Below the pieces are notes generated by a model. That model was not told the origin of the DNA. It saw nothing but the letters and a program-made list of their open reading frames with translations, and searched no databases. A DNA stretch of 34,756 bases from Limisphaerales bacterium. Its GTDB lineage: Bacteria; Verrucomicrobiota; Verrucomicrobiia; Limisphaerales; SXTU01. The stretch is taken from the NCBI GenBank assembly GCA_009773355.1, contig WRPG01000057.1, positions 1 through 34,756 on the forward strand, given 5' to 3'. Below, piece after piece: positions 1-7,884 of this stretch (positions are counted from its first letter, which is position 1; each line of letters opens with the position of its first letter). The translations under genes were made by a program, and so were the position numbers.

Positions 1-1
1 C

Positions 2-97
2 GAGACCGAGCGCACGCTGCAGGCCGCCGTCGGCGCGCGCGGCTGGGGTGCCTACCAGCGCCACGCCGGCGAATGGCTGAGGCAGTTGGGCCGGTGA
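2..97 (+). CDS. C-terminal end of an unidentified protein (partial)
   Basis: An open frame enters at the left edge and ends with TGA at 95-97, giving 31 residues that finish AYQRHAGEWLRQLGR. The tail is amphipathic and rich in Arg, Gln and Trp, like the last helix of a soluble domain. No family can be named from so little. It reads toward the FKBP gene, with 131 bases between them in which I see no clear terminator or promoter. The coding assignment rests only on the open frame and its GC-rich third positions. Confidence 0.45.
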   Translation, partial: ETERTLQAAVGARGWGAYQRHAGEWLRQLGR

Positions 98-228
98 ACC
101 GAAGCCGGCCCGGGCGGCCGTGGACCCGGTGCCGAAGGCGGAAATTTCCCTCGCCTTGCCGGAAAGCGCGCTGTTAGGTTCGCCAAATTCGCGCCTGGTC
201 CGTTCCCGGCGCACACGACAAACACGCA

Positions 229-930
229 ATGAAAGCCCTCACCACCGCCGCCCTCGCGCTCGGCCTTCTGGCCGGCTCCGCGTCCGCCGCCGACACCAAA
301 ATGACCCTGAAAGACGACAAGGACAAAGTCAGCTACAGCATCGGCCTCAACATCGGCAAGAGCATGAAGCAGGAGGGGCTGGACATCAACCCCGACGCCC
401 TCGCCGCCGCGATGAAGGACGTGTTCGCCGGCGCGAAGCCGCAGCTCACGGACGAGCAGGTGCAGCAGGTCATGCAGGACTTCCAGAAGAAGATGATGGC
501 CAAGCAGATGGCCGCCCGCGAGGAGGGCCTGACCAAGAACAAGGGCGAGGGCGAGAAGTTCCTGGCCGACAACAAGAAGAAGGAAGGCATCAAGACCACC
601 GCCAGCGGCCTGCAATACAAGGTCATCAAGGACGGCACCGGCAAGACGCCCAAGGCCACCGACACCGTGAAGACCCACTATCGCGGCACGCTCATCAATG
701 GCACCGAGTTCGACAGCTCCTACAAGCGCGGCGAGCCGGCGGAGTTCCCCGTCAACGGCGTCATCAAGGGCTGGACCGAAGCGTTGCAGCTCATGAAGGA
801 AGGCGCAAAGTGGCAGCTCTACATTCCGTCCGAGCTGGCCTATGGCGAGCGCGGCGCGGGCAAGGACATCGGCCCGAATTCGACGCTCATCTTCGACATC
901 GAGCTGCTCTCGGTGAAGGCCGGGCAGTAG
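229..930 (+). CDS. Secreted FKBP-type peptidyl-prolyl cis-trans isomerase
   Basis: 233 residues. A signal peptide occupies residues 1-21 (hydrophobic core LTTAALALGLLAGSASA, cleavage after SASA). Residues 31-115 match the helical dimerisation domain of FkpA/FklB/Mip-type proteins (DKVSYSIGLNIGKSMK and following helices). Residues 125-229 are the FKBP domain, starting GLQYKVIKDGTG. Pocket residues are visible: Y151, F161-D162, V178-I179, W182 (VIKGWTEAL), Y205 (SELAYGERG) and F222. It should catalyse prolyl isomerisation and act as a folding chaperone in the periplasm. The start at 229 is the only one that gives a full signal peptide, and no Shine-Dalgarno is present. It is a single-gene unit: a strong terminator follows and the next gene is convergent. 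Confidence 0.95.
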   Translation: MKALTTAALALGLLAGSASAADTKMTLKDDKDKVSYSIGLNIGKSMKQEGLDINPDALAAAMKDVFAGAKPQLTDEQVQQVMQDFQKKMMAKQMAAREEGLTKNKGEGEKFLADNKKKEGIKTTASGLQYKVIKDGTGKTPKATDTVKTHYRGTLINGTEFDSSYKRGEPAEFPVNGVIKGWTEALQLMKEGAKWQLYIPSELAYGERGAGKDIGPNSTLIFDIELLSVKAGQ

Positions 931-950
931 GCTTCAACCAAACTTGCGAA

Positions 951-981
951 GGCCGCGTCTGGCAACAGGCGCGGCCTTTTT
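951..981 (+). terminator. Rho-independent terminator after the FKBP gene
   Basis: GGCCGCGTCT (951-960), loop GGCAAC, AGGCGCGGCC (967-976), then five T residues at 977-981. The stem is 10 bp with a single T-G wobble. It begins 21 bases after the FKBP stop codon. Confidence 0.85.
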
Positions 982-999
982 CGTGGGCGGCCAAGGCGA

Positions 1000-1086
1000 A
1001 GTGTTCAGGATTCAGCAACCAGTATTCAGTTGGGCCTCAGCACGTCTGCGACCTCACAGAAGACTGAAAACTGATTACTGAACACT
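1000..1086. repeat. Imperfect inverted repeat of the TTCAG/CTGAA type
   Basis: The left arm starts AGTGTTCAGGATTCAG at 1000 and contains CAGTATTCAGT (1020-1030). The right arm at 1063-1086 reads ACTGAAAACTGATTACTGAA then CACT, the reverse complement of a left-arm-like series of TTCAGT/ATCAGT units. It fills the gap between the FKBP terminator and the stop of the convergent PVC dehydrogenase gene. It is AT-richer than its surroundings. It is probably a copy of a dispersed non-coding palindrome, though only this copy is in the window. Confidence 0.65.
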
Positions 1087-1094
1087 GCTCCTCG

Positions 1095-4000
1095 TCATTT
1101 CGACGCCTTCAGGAACGCCAGCAAGTCCGCCAGCTCCTGCCGTGTCAGCGCCTGCTCCAAGCCGTCCGGCATCAGCGAGACCTTGCCGGGCCGCATCTCC
1201 ATCACGTCCGCGCGGGCGATGCGGGCCTCGGTCTCGGGACCGTTGGCCAAGATGACTTCGTCCGGCGCATCCTTGCGCACGATGCCGGTGACATCCTCGC
1301 CGCCCTTGACCACGACCGTGAACGGCTCGTAGCTCCGCACGAAACTCGCGCTCGGGTAAATGATGCTCTCCAGCAAATCCACCTCCGTCCGCACTTGTCC
1401 GATGCGCGTGAGGTCCGGCCCCAGCTTGCCGCCGAGGTAGCCAAGGGCGTGACAGGTGAAGCACGCGGCCTTCTGGCTCTTGAAAACCTGGTGGCCGCGC
1501 CGCACGTCGCCTTCCTTGAGCGTCGGTGCCAGCTCCTCCAAGTGCGCCCGCTGCTTGCTGGCATCCGCGTTCAGCCGCGCGAGCAGCTCCGCGCCCGCGT
1601 CCTGCACGGACTTCGGATACTTCGCGAACAGCGGCTTGAGCAAATCCACGCGCAGGCCCCGCAGCCCGGCGGAATCCTTCAGCGCCGCAACCAGCTTCAA
1701 GCCCAGCGCCTCGTTCGGCGACTTCTCGAACACCGGCAGCAGCTTCGGCGCGTCGAGCGGGGAAATGGACTTCATCGTGTCGGCCAGCGTGAGTTGTTGC
1801 TCGGCGGACAACTTCCCCTTCGCCAGCACGGTGCTGGCGGCGCTGCGGGTGAGCATCGGTTTCGCCGGGTCAAGGCTCGCGCGGACAAAGTCGAACATTC
1901 GCTGGGAGCTGAACGGAACGCTACCGGCCAGCACCAGCGCGTCCAGCCGGACTTCCGCCGGCTCGTGGATGTCCTCGCCCAAGGCTTGCAGCGCGGTGAT
2001 GAAGGCGGCGTTTCCCTGCTTGGGCAGCGTGAAGGTCCGTGCCGTCGCGACGGCCTGGCGGCGGAGTTCGGGGCTGTCGCCTTCCAGCAGCCAGGTGACC
2101 TCCCTGAGCCAATCGAGCGGCGTCTCTTTCAGCCCGGACGAAGCCATCGCCCGCAAGACAATCAACCGCGCCTCCAACGGCGTGTGCTGGGACTTCACCA
2201 AATCCACCATGACTCTTTGAATCGCCGGGGACTTGGCCAGTTGCGCGAGCCGGGTGGCCGACTCCTCGGCATCGGGAAGCGGCAACGACTGGCCGTAAGT
2301 GAACAGGTTGCCGTGGAATTGCGTGGCGAGAAATTGGCCCATCTCCGGGCGGTGGCTGGCAACCCACCACGCCGTCTGCCTTAGGAGTGGCTGTTTGGAA
2401 TAACACAAGCGCCAGACATTCTCCGGCTTCAGGCTGCTGTTTGGCATCTGGTCGAGCGCCACCAACGCCGCCCGCTGCACCGATGCGTTCGGCAAAGCCA
2501 GCCCGGAGGACGTCTCGGCGGCGGCTCCGATTTCGATGAGCGCGGCGATGAGCGAATGCTCCAGCATCCGCCGCCCATCACCTTCCTTGAGTATCGCGAG
2601 GTGCGCCGCGCCCTCCAGCAGCGCAGCCACCGCAGAGGGGCCGCCGATGCGTCCGAGTGCCTCCGCAGCCACGCGCCGGGCGGCGACCGTGGTTTCGTCT
2701 GCGGTGAGGAAACTTTGGATTCGCCCGACTGCATTCGTGTCCCGCCAAACGCTCACGACGTGCAGGGCGGCGTGGCGGACGGAGGCGTCCGTGTCGTTGA
2801 GCGCGGTGCGGACGGCCTCGCGCGCGGCAGGGCCGGGAATGCGGGCGAGGGACCAGACGGCGGCGAGGCGCGTCTCTTCCGGGTAGCAGCCGACGTGAGG
2901 AGGCTCTGACTCGGGTTTGGGGTTTCGCGTTTGAGGTTTCGCGTTGGAAGTGAGCCTCCTTACGTCGGCTGCTACCAGAAGCTGGCGCAGCGCGGGCACC
3001 GCTGGCTCGCCGCGTTTGCCCAGCTCGTGGATGGCGCGTTGGCGGACGTAGAGGCGTTCGTCAGCGAGGAGCTTGGCGAGTTCGGCGGGTTTGAGCGCGG
3101 GCCAGTTCAGCTTGAGGCCGCGTGGGTCGGCGGGTTTGGGCATTCCCGCTTTGCGCAACCGGTAGATGCCACCGAACACGTCCGGCTTGGCGAGCTGCGA
3201 GGTGGGGCAACAAATCTTATACCAGCCGCCGGTGTCCACGATGAGGATGCTGCCGTCGGCGTCTTCCAACACGTCGGTCGGGTGGAAGTCAACATGGTCG
3301 CTGGCGAGCAGGTCGGTGTCCTTCGTCTTGAACGTCGCGCCGTCGGGAATGAGTTCGTGGCGGACGACTTTGCGGAGGTTGAAGTAGCACGCGAGCAAGT
3401 TGTCGGACCAGTCTGCGCCGAAGACCCGCGAGCGATACGTGGTCAGGCCGCACGGCGCGGCTGCGCCCATGTGCGTCATCACCGGCATGAGGTCGCCGGT
3501 GCGCGGGTGGCCGTCGAGCGCGGCCTGCTCCTTGCCATACACGCCGCCGTAGATGGCGTGGAGCAATCCGTCGCGCTTGCCACCGCCGGGCTGGACGAAC
3601 GTGCAGCTCAAGAAGCGTTCGCCCGTCGAGTGGAACGCGACGCCCACGGGATTGTCCATGCCGCCGGTGAGCACCGGTTCGATGCCCGTGCCGTCCGGTC
3701 GCGCACGAAAGATGTGCGAGGCGCGGGTGACGAAGGGCTTGCCGTTCGGGAGCGTGTAGCGCTGCTCGGCGAACGCGCCCTTGGTCCAGTAAATCCAGCC
3801 GTCCGGGCCGAGGTAGGGGCCGTGCAGATCGTTCGCGCAGCCGGTGAGCGTCTTGCCGTCGTGCCACACGTCGCGTTTGTCGGCGACGCCGTCGCCGTCG
3901 GTGTCCGTGAGCTTCCAGATTTGCGGCGGCGCGGCGACGTAGAGCGAGCCTTCGTAAAACATCGCTCCCTCGGGGAACATCATCTTGTCGGCGAACACCA

Positions 4001-4388
4001 CGGACTTGTCGAAGCGCCCGTCGCCGTCGGTGTCCTCCAGGCGCACGATGCGGTGGTCCTTGCGCTCGTATTGCGTCGGGCCTTTGTCGCTGGAGCCGGA
4101 GGAATCGGTGGCGTAGAGCCGGCCCTGTGGGTCATAACTGATGGAGATGGGGCGATTGACGAGCGGCGCGCGGGCGACCAGCTCAACGATGAAACCGTCG
4201 GGGAGCGTGAAGGTGTGGTCGTTGAGGTTGGTGGTGGCGGCGCGGGCAAAGCTCCAAAACCCAAATCCCAAGCTCCAAAGAAACACCAAGCTCCAAGTTC
4301 CAAGGCGGCGTGCGCGCGAACGGGGAATTGGAGCTTGGTGTTTGGAGCTGCTTGGGAGCTTGGAACTTGGAGCTTGGAGCTTGTTCAT
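1095..4388 (-). CDS. PVC-type dehydrogenase with HEAT repeats and C-terminal cytochrome c motif
   Basis: 1097 residues, read from ATG at 4388-4386. Residues 1-46 form an odd signal peptide: charged RSRARR, core LGTWSLVFLWSLGFGFWSF, then ARA|AT for cleavage. It is encoded entirely by a repeat element. Next comes a beta-propeller of the PVC membrane-bound dehydrogenase (sorbosone-dehydrogenase-like) family, with DGFIVELVARAP, YDPQGRLYATDSSG, two DTDGDG loops, NDLHGPYLGPDGWIYWTKG and ILIVDTGGWYKICC. HEAT repeats fill the middle. The C-terminus has the heme site CFTCH (C976, C979, H980) in the TIGR02603-like domain seen in Planctomycetes and Verrucomicrobia. The likely role is periplasmic sugar or alcohol oxidation with electron transfer through heme; the substrate is unknown. 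Its ATG overlaps the TGA of the GH16 frame (ATGA), which implies coupled translation. As sequenced, a one-base shift merges both genes into one frame, 1095-5192. A second repeat lies inside at about residues 471-502. Confidence 0.88.
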   Translation of the reverse strand: MNKLQAPSSKLPSSSKHQAPIPRSRARRLGTWSLVFLWSLGFGFWSFARAATTNLNDHTFTLPDGFIVELVARAPLVNRPISISYDPQGRLYATDSSGSSDKGPTQYERKDHRIVRLEDTDGDGRFDKSVVFADKMMFPEGAMFYEGSLYVAAPPQIWKLTDTDGDGVADKRDVWHDGKTLTGCANDLHGPYLGPDGWIYWTKGAFAEQRYTLPNGKPFVTRASHIFRARPDGTGIEPVLTGGMDNPVGVAFHSTGERFLSCTFVQPGGGKRDGLLHAIYGGVYGKEQAALDGHPRTGDLMPVMTHMGAAAPCGLTTYRSRVFGADWSDNLLACYFNLRKVVRHELIPDGATFKTKDTDLLASDHVDFHPTDVLEDADGSILIVDTGGWYKICCPTSQLAKPDVFGGIYRLRKAGMPKPADPRGLKLNWPALKPAELAKLLADERLYVRQRAIHELGKRGEPAVPALRQLLVAADVRRLTSNAKPQTRNPKPESEPPHVGCYPEETRLAAVWSLARIPGPAAREAVRTALNDTDASVRHAALHVVSVWRDTNAVGRIQSFLTADETTVAARRVAAEALGRIGGPSAVAALLEGAAHLAILKEGDGRRMLEHSLIAALIEIGAAAETSSGLALPNASVQRAALVALDQMPNSSLKPENVWRLCYSKQPLLRQTAWWVASHRPEMGQFLATQFHGNLFTYGQSLPLPDAEESATRLAQLAKSPAIQRVMVDLVKSQHTPLEARLIVLRAMASSGLKETPLDWLREVTWLLEGDSPELRRQAVATARTFTLPKQGNAAFITALQALGEDIHEPAEVRLDALVLAGSVPFSSQRMFDFVRASLDPAKPMLTRSAASTVLAKGKLSAEQQLTLADTMKSISPLDAPKLLPVFEKSPNEALGLKLVAALKDSAGLRGLRVDLLKPLFAKYPKSVQDAGAELLARLNADASKQRAHLEELAPTLKEGDVRRGHQVFKSQKAACFTCHALGYLGGKLGPDLTRIGQVRTEVDLLESIIYPSASFVRSYEPFTVVVKGGEDVTGIVRKDAPDEVILANGPETEARIARADVMEMRPGKVSLMPDGLEQALTRQELADLLAFLKASK
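2882..2976. repeat. Palindromic repeat inserted in frame within the HEAT region
   Basis: Arms at 2882-2906 and 2952-2976 are 25 bp long and match as inverted copies at 24 of 25 positions; the outer part reads GGTAGCAGCCGACGT. Between them lie near-tandem units of GGTTTCGCGTT (GGGGTTTCGCGTTTGAGG and so on). On the minus strand it is read through as about 30 residues including NAKPQTRNPKPE and PPHVGCY, between LRQLLVAA and PEETRLAAVWSLARI, which otherwise look like neighbouring HEAT helices. It resembles a mobile palindromic element tolerated inside a coding sequence. Confidence 0.85.
4248..4384. repeat. AAGCTCCAAGTTCC-type hairpin repeat (copy 1), coding for a signal peptide
   Basis: The left arm (4248 to about 4306) consists of AAGCTCCAA, AAACCCAAATCCC and AAGCTCCAAGTTCCAAGG units. 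The right arm (about 4326-4384) is the inverted series TTGGAGCTTGG, TTTGGAGCTGCTTGGGAGC, TTGGAACTTGGAGC. A GC-rich loop of about 20 bases (GCGGCGTGCGCGCGAACGGG) separates them. The element spans the first 46 codons of the PVC dehydrogenase on the minus strand. Its left arm, read in reverse, encodes the hydrophobic core of the signal peptide. A second copy is at 32309-32472. Confidence 0.9.
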
Positions 4389-5192
4389 GGTGTCCGTTGA
4401 TAGACGCGCACGTAGTCCACCAGCATTCGCGCGGGAAAGACGGTTTGCGCATCGGGCGGGCCGGGCCAGTTGCCGCCGACCGAGAGGTTCAGCAACAGGT
4501 GGAACGGTTGGTCGAAGGGCGCGGGGGAACGGGCCGCCGTCGCTGCGCCACTTGGTTTGCATGGAAACAAGCAGGCCATCCACATACCAGCGAAAGGCGT
4601 CGCGCTCCCATTCCACTGCGAAGACATGGAAGTCGTCGGCGAACGTGCCCTGCCGCAGCGCGTAGGGTTTCCCAGCGGACTGCTGGCGCGGCCACTTGCC
4701 GCCGAAGTGAATCGTGCCGTGGACCTGGTGCGGCTCGTGGCCGATGACCTCCGCGATGTCAATCTCCCCGCTGGCCGCCCAAGGGCCGTATTTCTCGTGC
4801 GTGGGCAGCATCCAGATGGCCGGCCAGATGCCGCGCCCGCGCGGGAGCTTCGCGCGCACTTCAACACGGCAGTAGGTCCAGTCCGCGCGATGCTTGGTGC
4901 GCAGGCGGCCTGAGGTGAACTGCCGCGTCTGGCCCGAGAGCGAGTAGGTTTCCTTCCGCGCCTCGATGACGAGCTGGCCGTTCTCGATGCGGACGTTCTC
5001 GGGGCGGTCCAGGAAGACTTGCAGCTCGTTGTTGCCGCCGCCGTGGGCGTTTTCCTCCACGGCCCACTTGGCGAAGTCGAGCTTCGGTCCGTCGAACTCA
5101 TCCGACCAGACGAGCTTCCACGGCAAGGGCGCGGCGGCGAACGCCTTCAACCCCAACGCGAGCACCAGCGTGGCGAGAACCCGGAAAATCAC
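4385..5192 (-). CDS. Secreted GH16 beta-glucanase (laminarinase type), frameshifted near its end
   Basis: Read from GTG at 5192-5190. Residues 1-20 are a signal peptide (IFRVLATLVLALGLKAFAAA). The glycoside hydrolase family 16 fold follows: WSDEFDGPKLDFAKW, NNELQVF, FTSGRLRTK, GRGIWPAIWMLP, and the catalytic motif GEIDIAE with E143 as nucleophile, D145, and E148 as acid/base. After WYVDGLLVSMQTKWRSDGG the frame is wrong: the expected ending PFDQPFHLLLNLSVGGNWPG to VDYVRVYQRTP lies in another frame and stops at 4385-4387. Removing one base from the G5 run at 4523-4527 (C5 on the coding strand) restores a full 268-residue GH16 enzyme whose TGA overlaps the next ATG. It probably cleaves beta-1,3 or mixed-link glucans outside the cytoplasm. 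Whether the shift is real or a homopolymer error cannot be decided from the sequence. Confidence 0.85.
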
Positions 5193-5360
5193 GCCCGGCA
5201 GCGTAGCCTTCGGCCCCTGCTTGGCAAGGTCGCGCCCGTGAACAAAAAACCGCTGACAAGCGCCGTGGGATTGCGTTCACTCACCGAGCTTTTGCGGAGC
5301 GCGGCGGACTCAGCCATGAGGGTTGACGCGCGGCGACGCTCCGGCCTGAGCCACTTTTAG

Positions 5361-6887
5361 ATGCCTAAACGCACCGACATCCACAGCGTCCTCATCATCG
5401 GCGCCGGCCCCATCATCATCGGGCAGGCGTGCGAGTTCGACTATTCCGGCACCCAGGCGTGCAAGGCCCTCAAGGAGGAGGGCTACCGCGTCATCCTCGT
5501 GAACTCCAACCCGGCCACGATCATGACCGACCCGGAGTTCGCCGACCGCACTTACATCGAGCCGATCACTCCCGAGTGCGTCGAGAAGATCATCGTCCGC
5601 GAGTTGGAAGAGATGAAGCGCATGGGCGTGCCCGTCGGCCAATCGGCAATCGCCAACAAACTCGTCCTGCTCCCCACGCTCGGTGGGCAAACGGCTTTGA
5701 ACACCGCCATGGCTTTGCACAAATCTGGCGTCTTGGATAAATACGGCGTCGAGATGATCGGCGCGAAACCCGAGGCCATCCACAAGGGTGAAGATCGTTT
5801 CGCGTTCAAGGAACTCATGTTGAGCATCGGCCTCGACGTGCCCATCTCCGGCGTCGCGCACAACATGGATGAAGCCCGCGCCGTCGCCGACAAGATCGGG
5901 CGTTTCCCGCTCATCATCCGGCCCGCGTTCACCCTCGGCGGCACGGGCGGCGGCATCGGTTACAATCGCGAGGAGTTTGAAGAGATAGCCAAGCGCGGCA
6001 TTGAGCTTTCGCCCGTGAACGAAATCCTCATCGAAGAATCTCTCCTCGGCTGGAAGGAATACGAGATGGAAGTCATGCGCGACAAGGCCGACAACTGCGT
6101 TATCATCTGCTCCATCGAAAACTTCGACCCCATGGGCGTCCACACTGGCGACAGCATCACCGTCGCGCCCATCCAGACGCTGACCGACAAGGAATTTCAG
6201 ATCATGCGCGACCAGAGCTTCGCCGTCATCCGCGCCGTCGGCGTCGAGACCGGCGGCTCGAACATCCAGTTCGGCGTCAGCCCGGAGAACGGCCGCATGG
6301 TCATCATCGAGATGAACCCGCGCGTCAGCCGCAGCTCCGCCCTCGCGTCCAAGGCCACCGGCTTTCCCATCGCGAAGATCGCCGCCAAACTCGCCGTCGG
6401 CTACCTGCTCGACGAACTCAAGAATGACATCACGCGCGAAACCCCCGCGAGCTTCGAGCCGAGCATTGATTACGTCGTCACCAAGATTCCGCGCTTTGCC
6501 TTCGAGAAATTTCCGCAAGCCGACCCCACGCTCACCACGCAGATGAAAAGCGTCGGCGAGGCGATGGCCATCGGGCGCACGTTCAAGGAGAGCCTGCAAA
6601 AATGCCTCCGCTCGCTCGAGATCGGCCGCAGCGGCCTGGGCGGCGACGGCAAACCCTGGCGCATCGGCACGGAAATCTATGGCGACCGCGACATCCTCCC
6701 GCGCGACGTCATCAGCCGCAAACTGAGCGTGCCCAACGCCGAACGCATCTTCTTCATCCGCCATGCCCTGCGCGCCGGCTTCACCATCGAGGAGATTTTC
6801 AATCTGACGAAAATCGACCGCTGGTTCTTGGTGCAGATCAAAGAGATCGTGGATTTTGAGGAGGAACTGGCGGGGGCGCGGAACTAA
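5361..6887 (+). CDS. carB: Carbamoyl-phosphate synthase large chain, N-terminal half only
   Basis: 508 residues, starting at ATG 5361, against about 1070 for a full CarB. It covers the carboxyphosphate half: [20 protein letters not shown] (10-29), the ATP-grasp domain with [37 protein letters not shown], then part of the oligomerisation domain ending [20 protein letters not shown]. The frame stops just where the oligomerisation helices continue in single-chain CarB. The next gene is unrelated, so the carbamate-phosphorylating half must be encoded elsewhere. Split carB genes are known, for example in Aquifex and methanogens. The product makes carboxyphosphate and carbamate for arginine and pyrimidine synthesis with CarA and the missing half. 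It is well conserved with no sign of decay. The divergent GH16 gene begins 168 bases upstream; that gap shows no clear promoter. Confidence 0.93.
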   Translation: MPKRTDIHSVLIIGAGPIIIGQACEFDYSGTQACKALKEEGYRVILVNSNPATIMTDPEFADRTYIEPITPECVEKIIVRELEEMKRMGVPVGQSAIANKLVLLPTLGGQTALNTAMALHKSGVLDKYGVEMIGAKPEAIHKGEDRFAFKELMLSIGLDVPISGVAHNMDEARAVADKIGRFPLIIRPAFTLGGTGGGIGYNREEFEEIAKRGIELSPVNEILIEESLLGWKEYEMEVMRDKADNCVIICSIENFDPMGVHTGDSITVAPIQTLTDKEFQIMRDQSFAVIRAVGVETGGSNIQFGVSPENGRMVIIEMNPRVSRSSALASKATGFPIAKIAAKLAVGYLLDELKNDITRETPASFEPSIDYVVTKIPRFAFEKFPQADPTLTTQMKSVGEAMAIGRTFKESLQKCLRSLEIGRSGLGGDGKPWRIGTEIYGDRDILPRDVISRKLSVPNAERIFFIRHALRAGFTIEEIFNLTKIDRWFLVQIKEIVDFEEELAGARN

Positions 6888-6898
6888 TCCCAAGACTT

Positions 6899-7804
6899 AT
6901 GCAAAAGTGGCTCAACCGAATCTTCCAGATCATCTGGGTTGTCGGGCTGCTATTGCTGGTGGTGCGGCTGGCGAATTGGGGCCTGAGCAGGAGCCGCACG
7001 CTGCCTGTTCCCCCACAGGCCAACGGATATGAGCCATTGGTCCTTGCTGCGCGTGAGGTCAAGTCGCCTTCCTCGGACTTGGCCGAACTAAGTCAAGAGC
7101 AAGCCCGACAGTTGGCCGAGGAGAACAAACCTGTCCTGGCAATGGCCCGCAAGTCTCTGGCCATGGACAGCGGCGTGACTCTGGATACGAAAAAGGGCTG
7201 GCAGAATCAGCACAACCAGGATCTGAAGGACTTCAAACGCCTGGCCGTTGCATTTGCCGTGGAGGCGAAATCCCACCTGCAAGCCGGCCGCACAAACGAA
7301 GCCGCAGGCTGCCACCTGGAGGTAATTCGTCTCGCCAAGTGCGTAAGCCACGGCGGCATTTTGGTGGATGGCATCACGGGCTTGGCCCTCGAAGTGATCG
7401 GCGGGGCGTCGTTGCAGTCCTTGCTGCCGCAGTTGGACGCGGCGTTTTGCCGGGAATCCGCCGTGACGTTGGAAAAACTCCTGGCCGCACGCGCGCAGCC
7501 GGAAGCGATCATCACCACCGAGCAGGCGTGGTCCCGGCGACAATTTGGGCTGGTGGACGTGATCGGTGGCTGGTTGGGACGCGAGGGCCACGCGAGGCGA
7601 TTCGCGGAGTTCTCCAAAAAGGCGAACGACGCAACCGCACGCACCCAACGACTCATGCTCCGGCTGGCGGCTCGTGCCTACGAGCTGGATGAAAAGCGTC
7701 CGCCTGCAACCGTAGCCGAGCTGGTTCCGAAGTATCTGAAGACGGTCCCGCTTGATTTGCAGACAGGAAAGGCGGTTCAAGAAATCCCAGCACTCGTTAA
7801 GTAG
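6899..7804 (+). CDS. Membrane-anchored hypothetical protein with pseudopilin-like C-terminus
   Basis: 301 residues. One transmembrane helix near the N-terminus (about 9-28, IFQIIWVVGLLLLVVRLAN) anchors a soluble helical domain. There is no Cys-lipobox. The middle (90-240) is helical, with TPR-like stretches such as AVEAKSHLQAGRTNEAAGCH. The end, LAARAYELDEKRPPATVAEL to VPKYLKTVPLDLQTG, resembles the stretch of GspG-type major pseudopilins (ALDLYKLDNGRYPTT...LPKDPWG) and is common in uncharacterised PVC-phylum proteins. It starts 11 bases after carB and is probably cotranscribed with it, but no functional link is visible. Function unknown. Confidence 0.8.
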   Translation: MQKWLNRIFQIIWVVGLLLLVVRLANWGLSRSRTLPVPPQANGYEPLVLAAREVKSPSSDLAELSQEQARQLAEENKPVLAMARKSLAMDSGVTLDTKKGWQNQHNQDLKDFKRLAVAFAVEAKSHLQAGRTNEAAGCHLEVIRLAKCVSHGGILVDGITGLALEVIGGASLQSLLPQLDAAFCRESAVTLEKLLAARAQPEAIITTEQAWSRRQFGLVDVIGGWLGREGHARRFAEFSKKANDATARTQRLMLRLAARAYELDEKRPPATVAELVPKYLKTVPLDLQTGKAVQEIPALVK

Positions 7805-7837
7805 GCGCGTCCGCAGGCTGGTGGAAATCATGCATAA

Positions 7838-7852
7838 GGCCGACGCTCGGCC
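7838..7852. terminator. Small hairpin between convergent genes
   Basis: GGCCGA, loop CGC, TCGGCC forms a perfect 6-bp stem midway between the stop codons of two convergent genes (7804 and 7885). There is no T-tract on either strand, so termination here is only a suggestion. Confidence 0.25.
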
Positions 7853-7884
7853 GAGCTGCGTGCCTCACGCGGCAGACATCGTGG

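Noticed and set aside
4248-4384. CRISPR-like or tandem repeat array
   Set aside because: The units are irregular and inverted around a centre, without uniform repeats or spacers.
2931-4400. A 489-codon plus-strand frame opposite the PVC dehydrogenase
   Set aside because: Shadow of the real gene; its ends contain translated repeat sequence.
4523-4527. Programmed ribosomal frameshifting at the G5/C5 run
   Set aside because: No slippery heptamer or downstream pseudoknot is evident, and a single-base homopolymer change explains the data more simply. Kept as a frameshift of unknown cause.
5310-6893. A 527-codon minus-strand frame opposite carB
   Set aside because: It mirrors carB codon by codon and has no recognisable domain; carB is certain.
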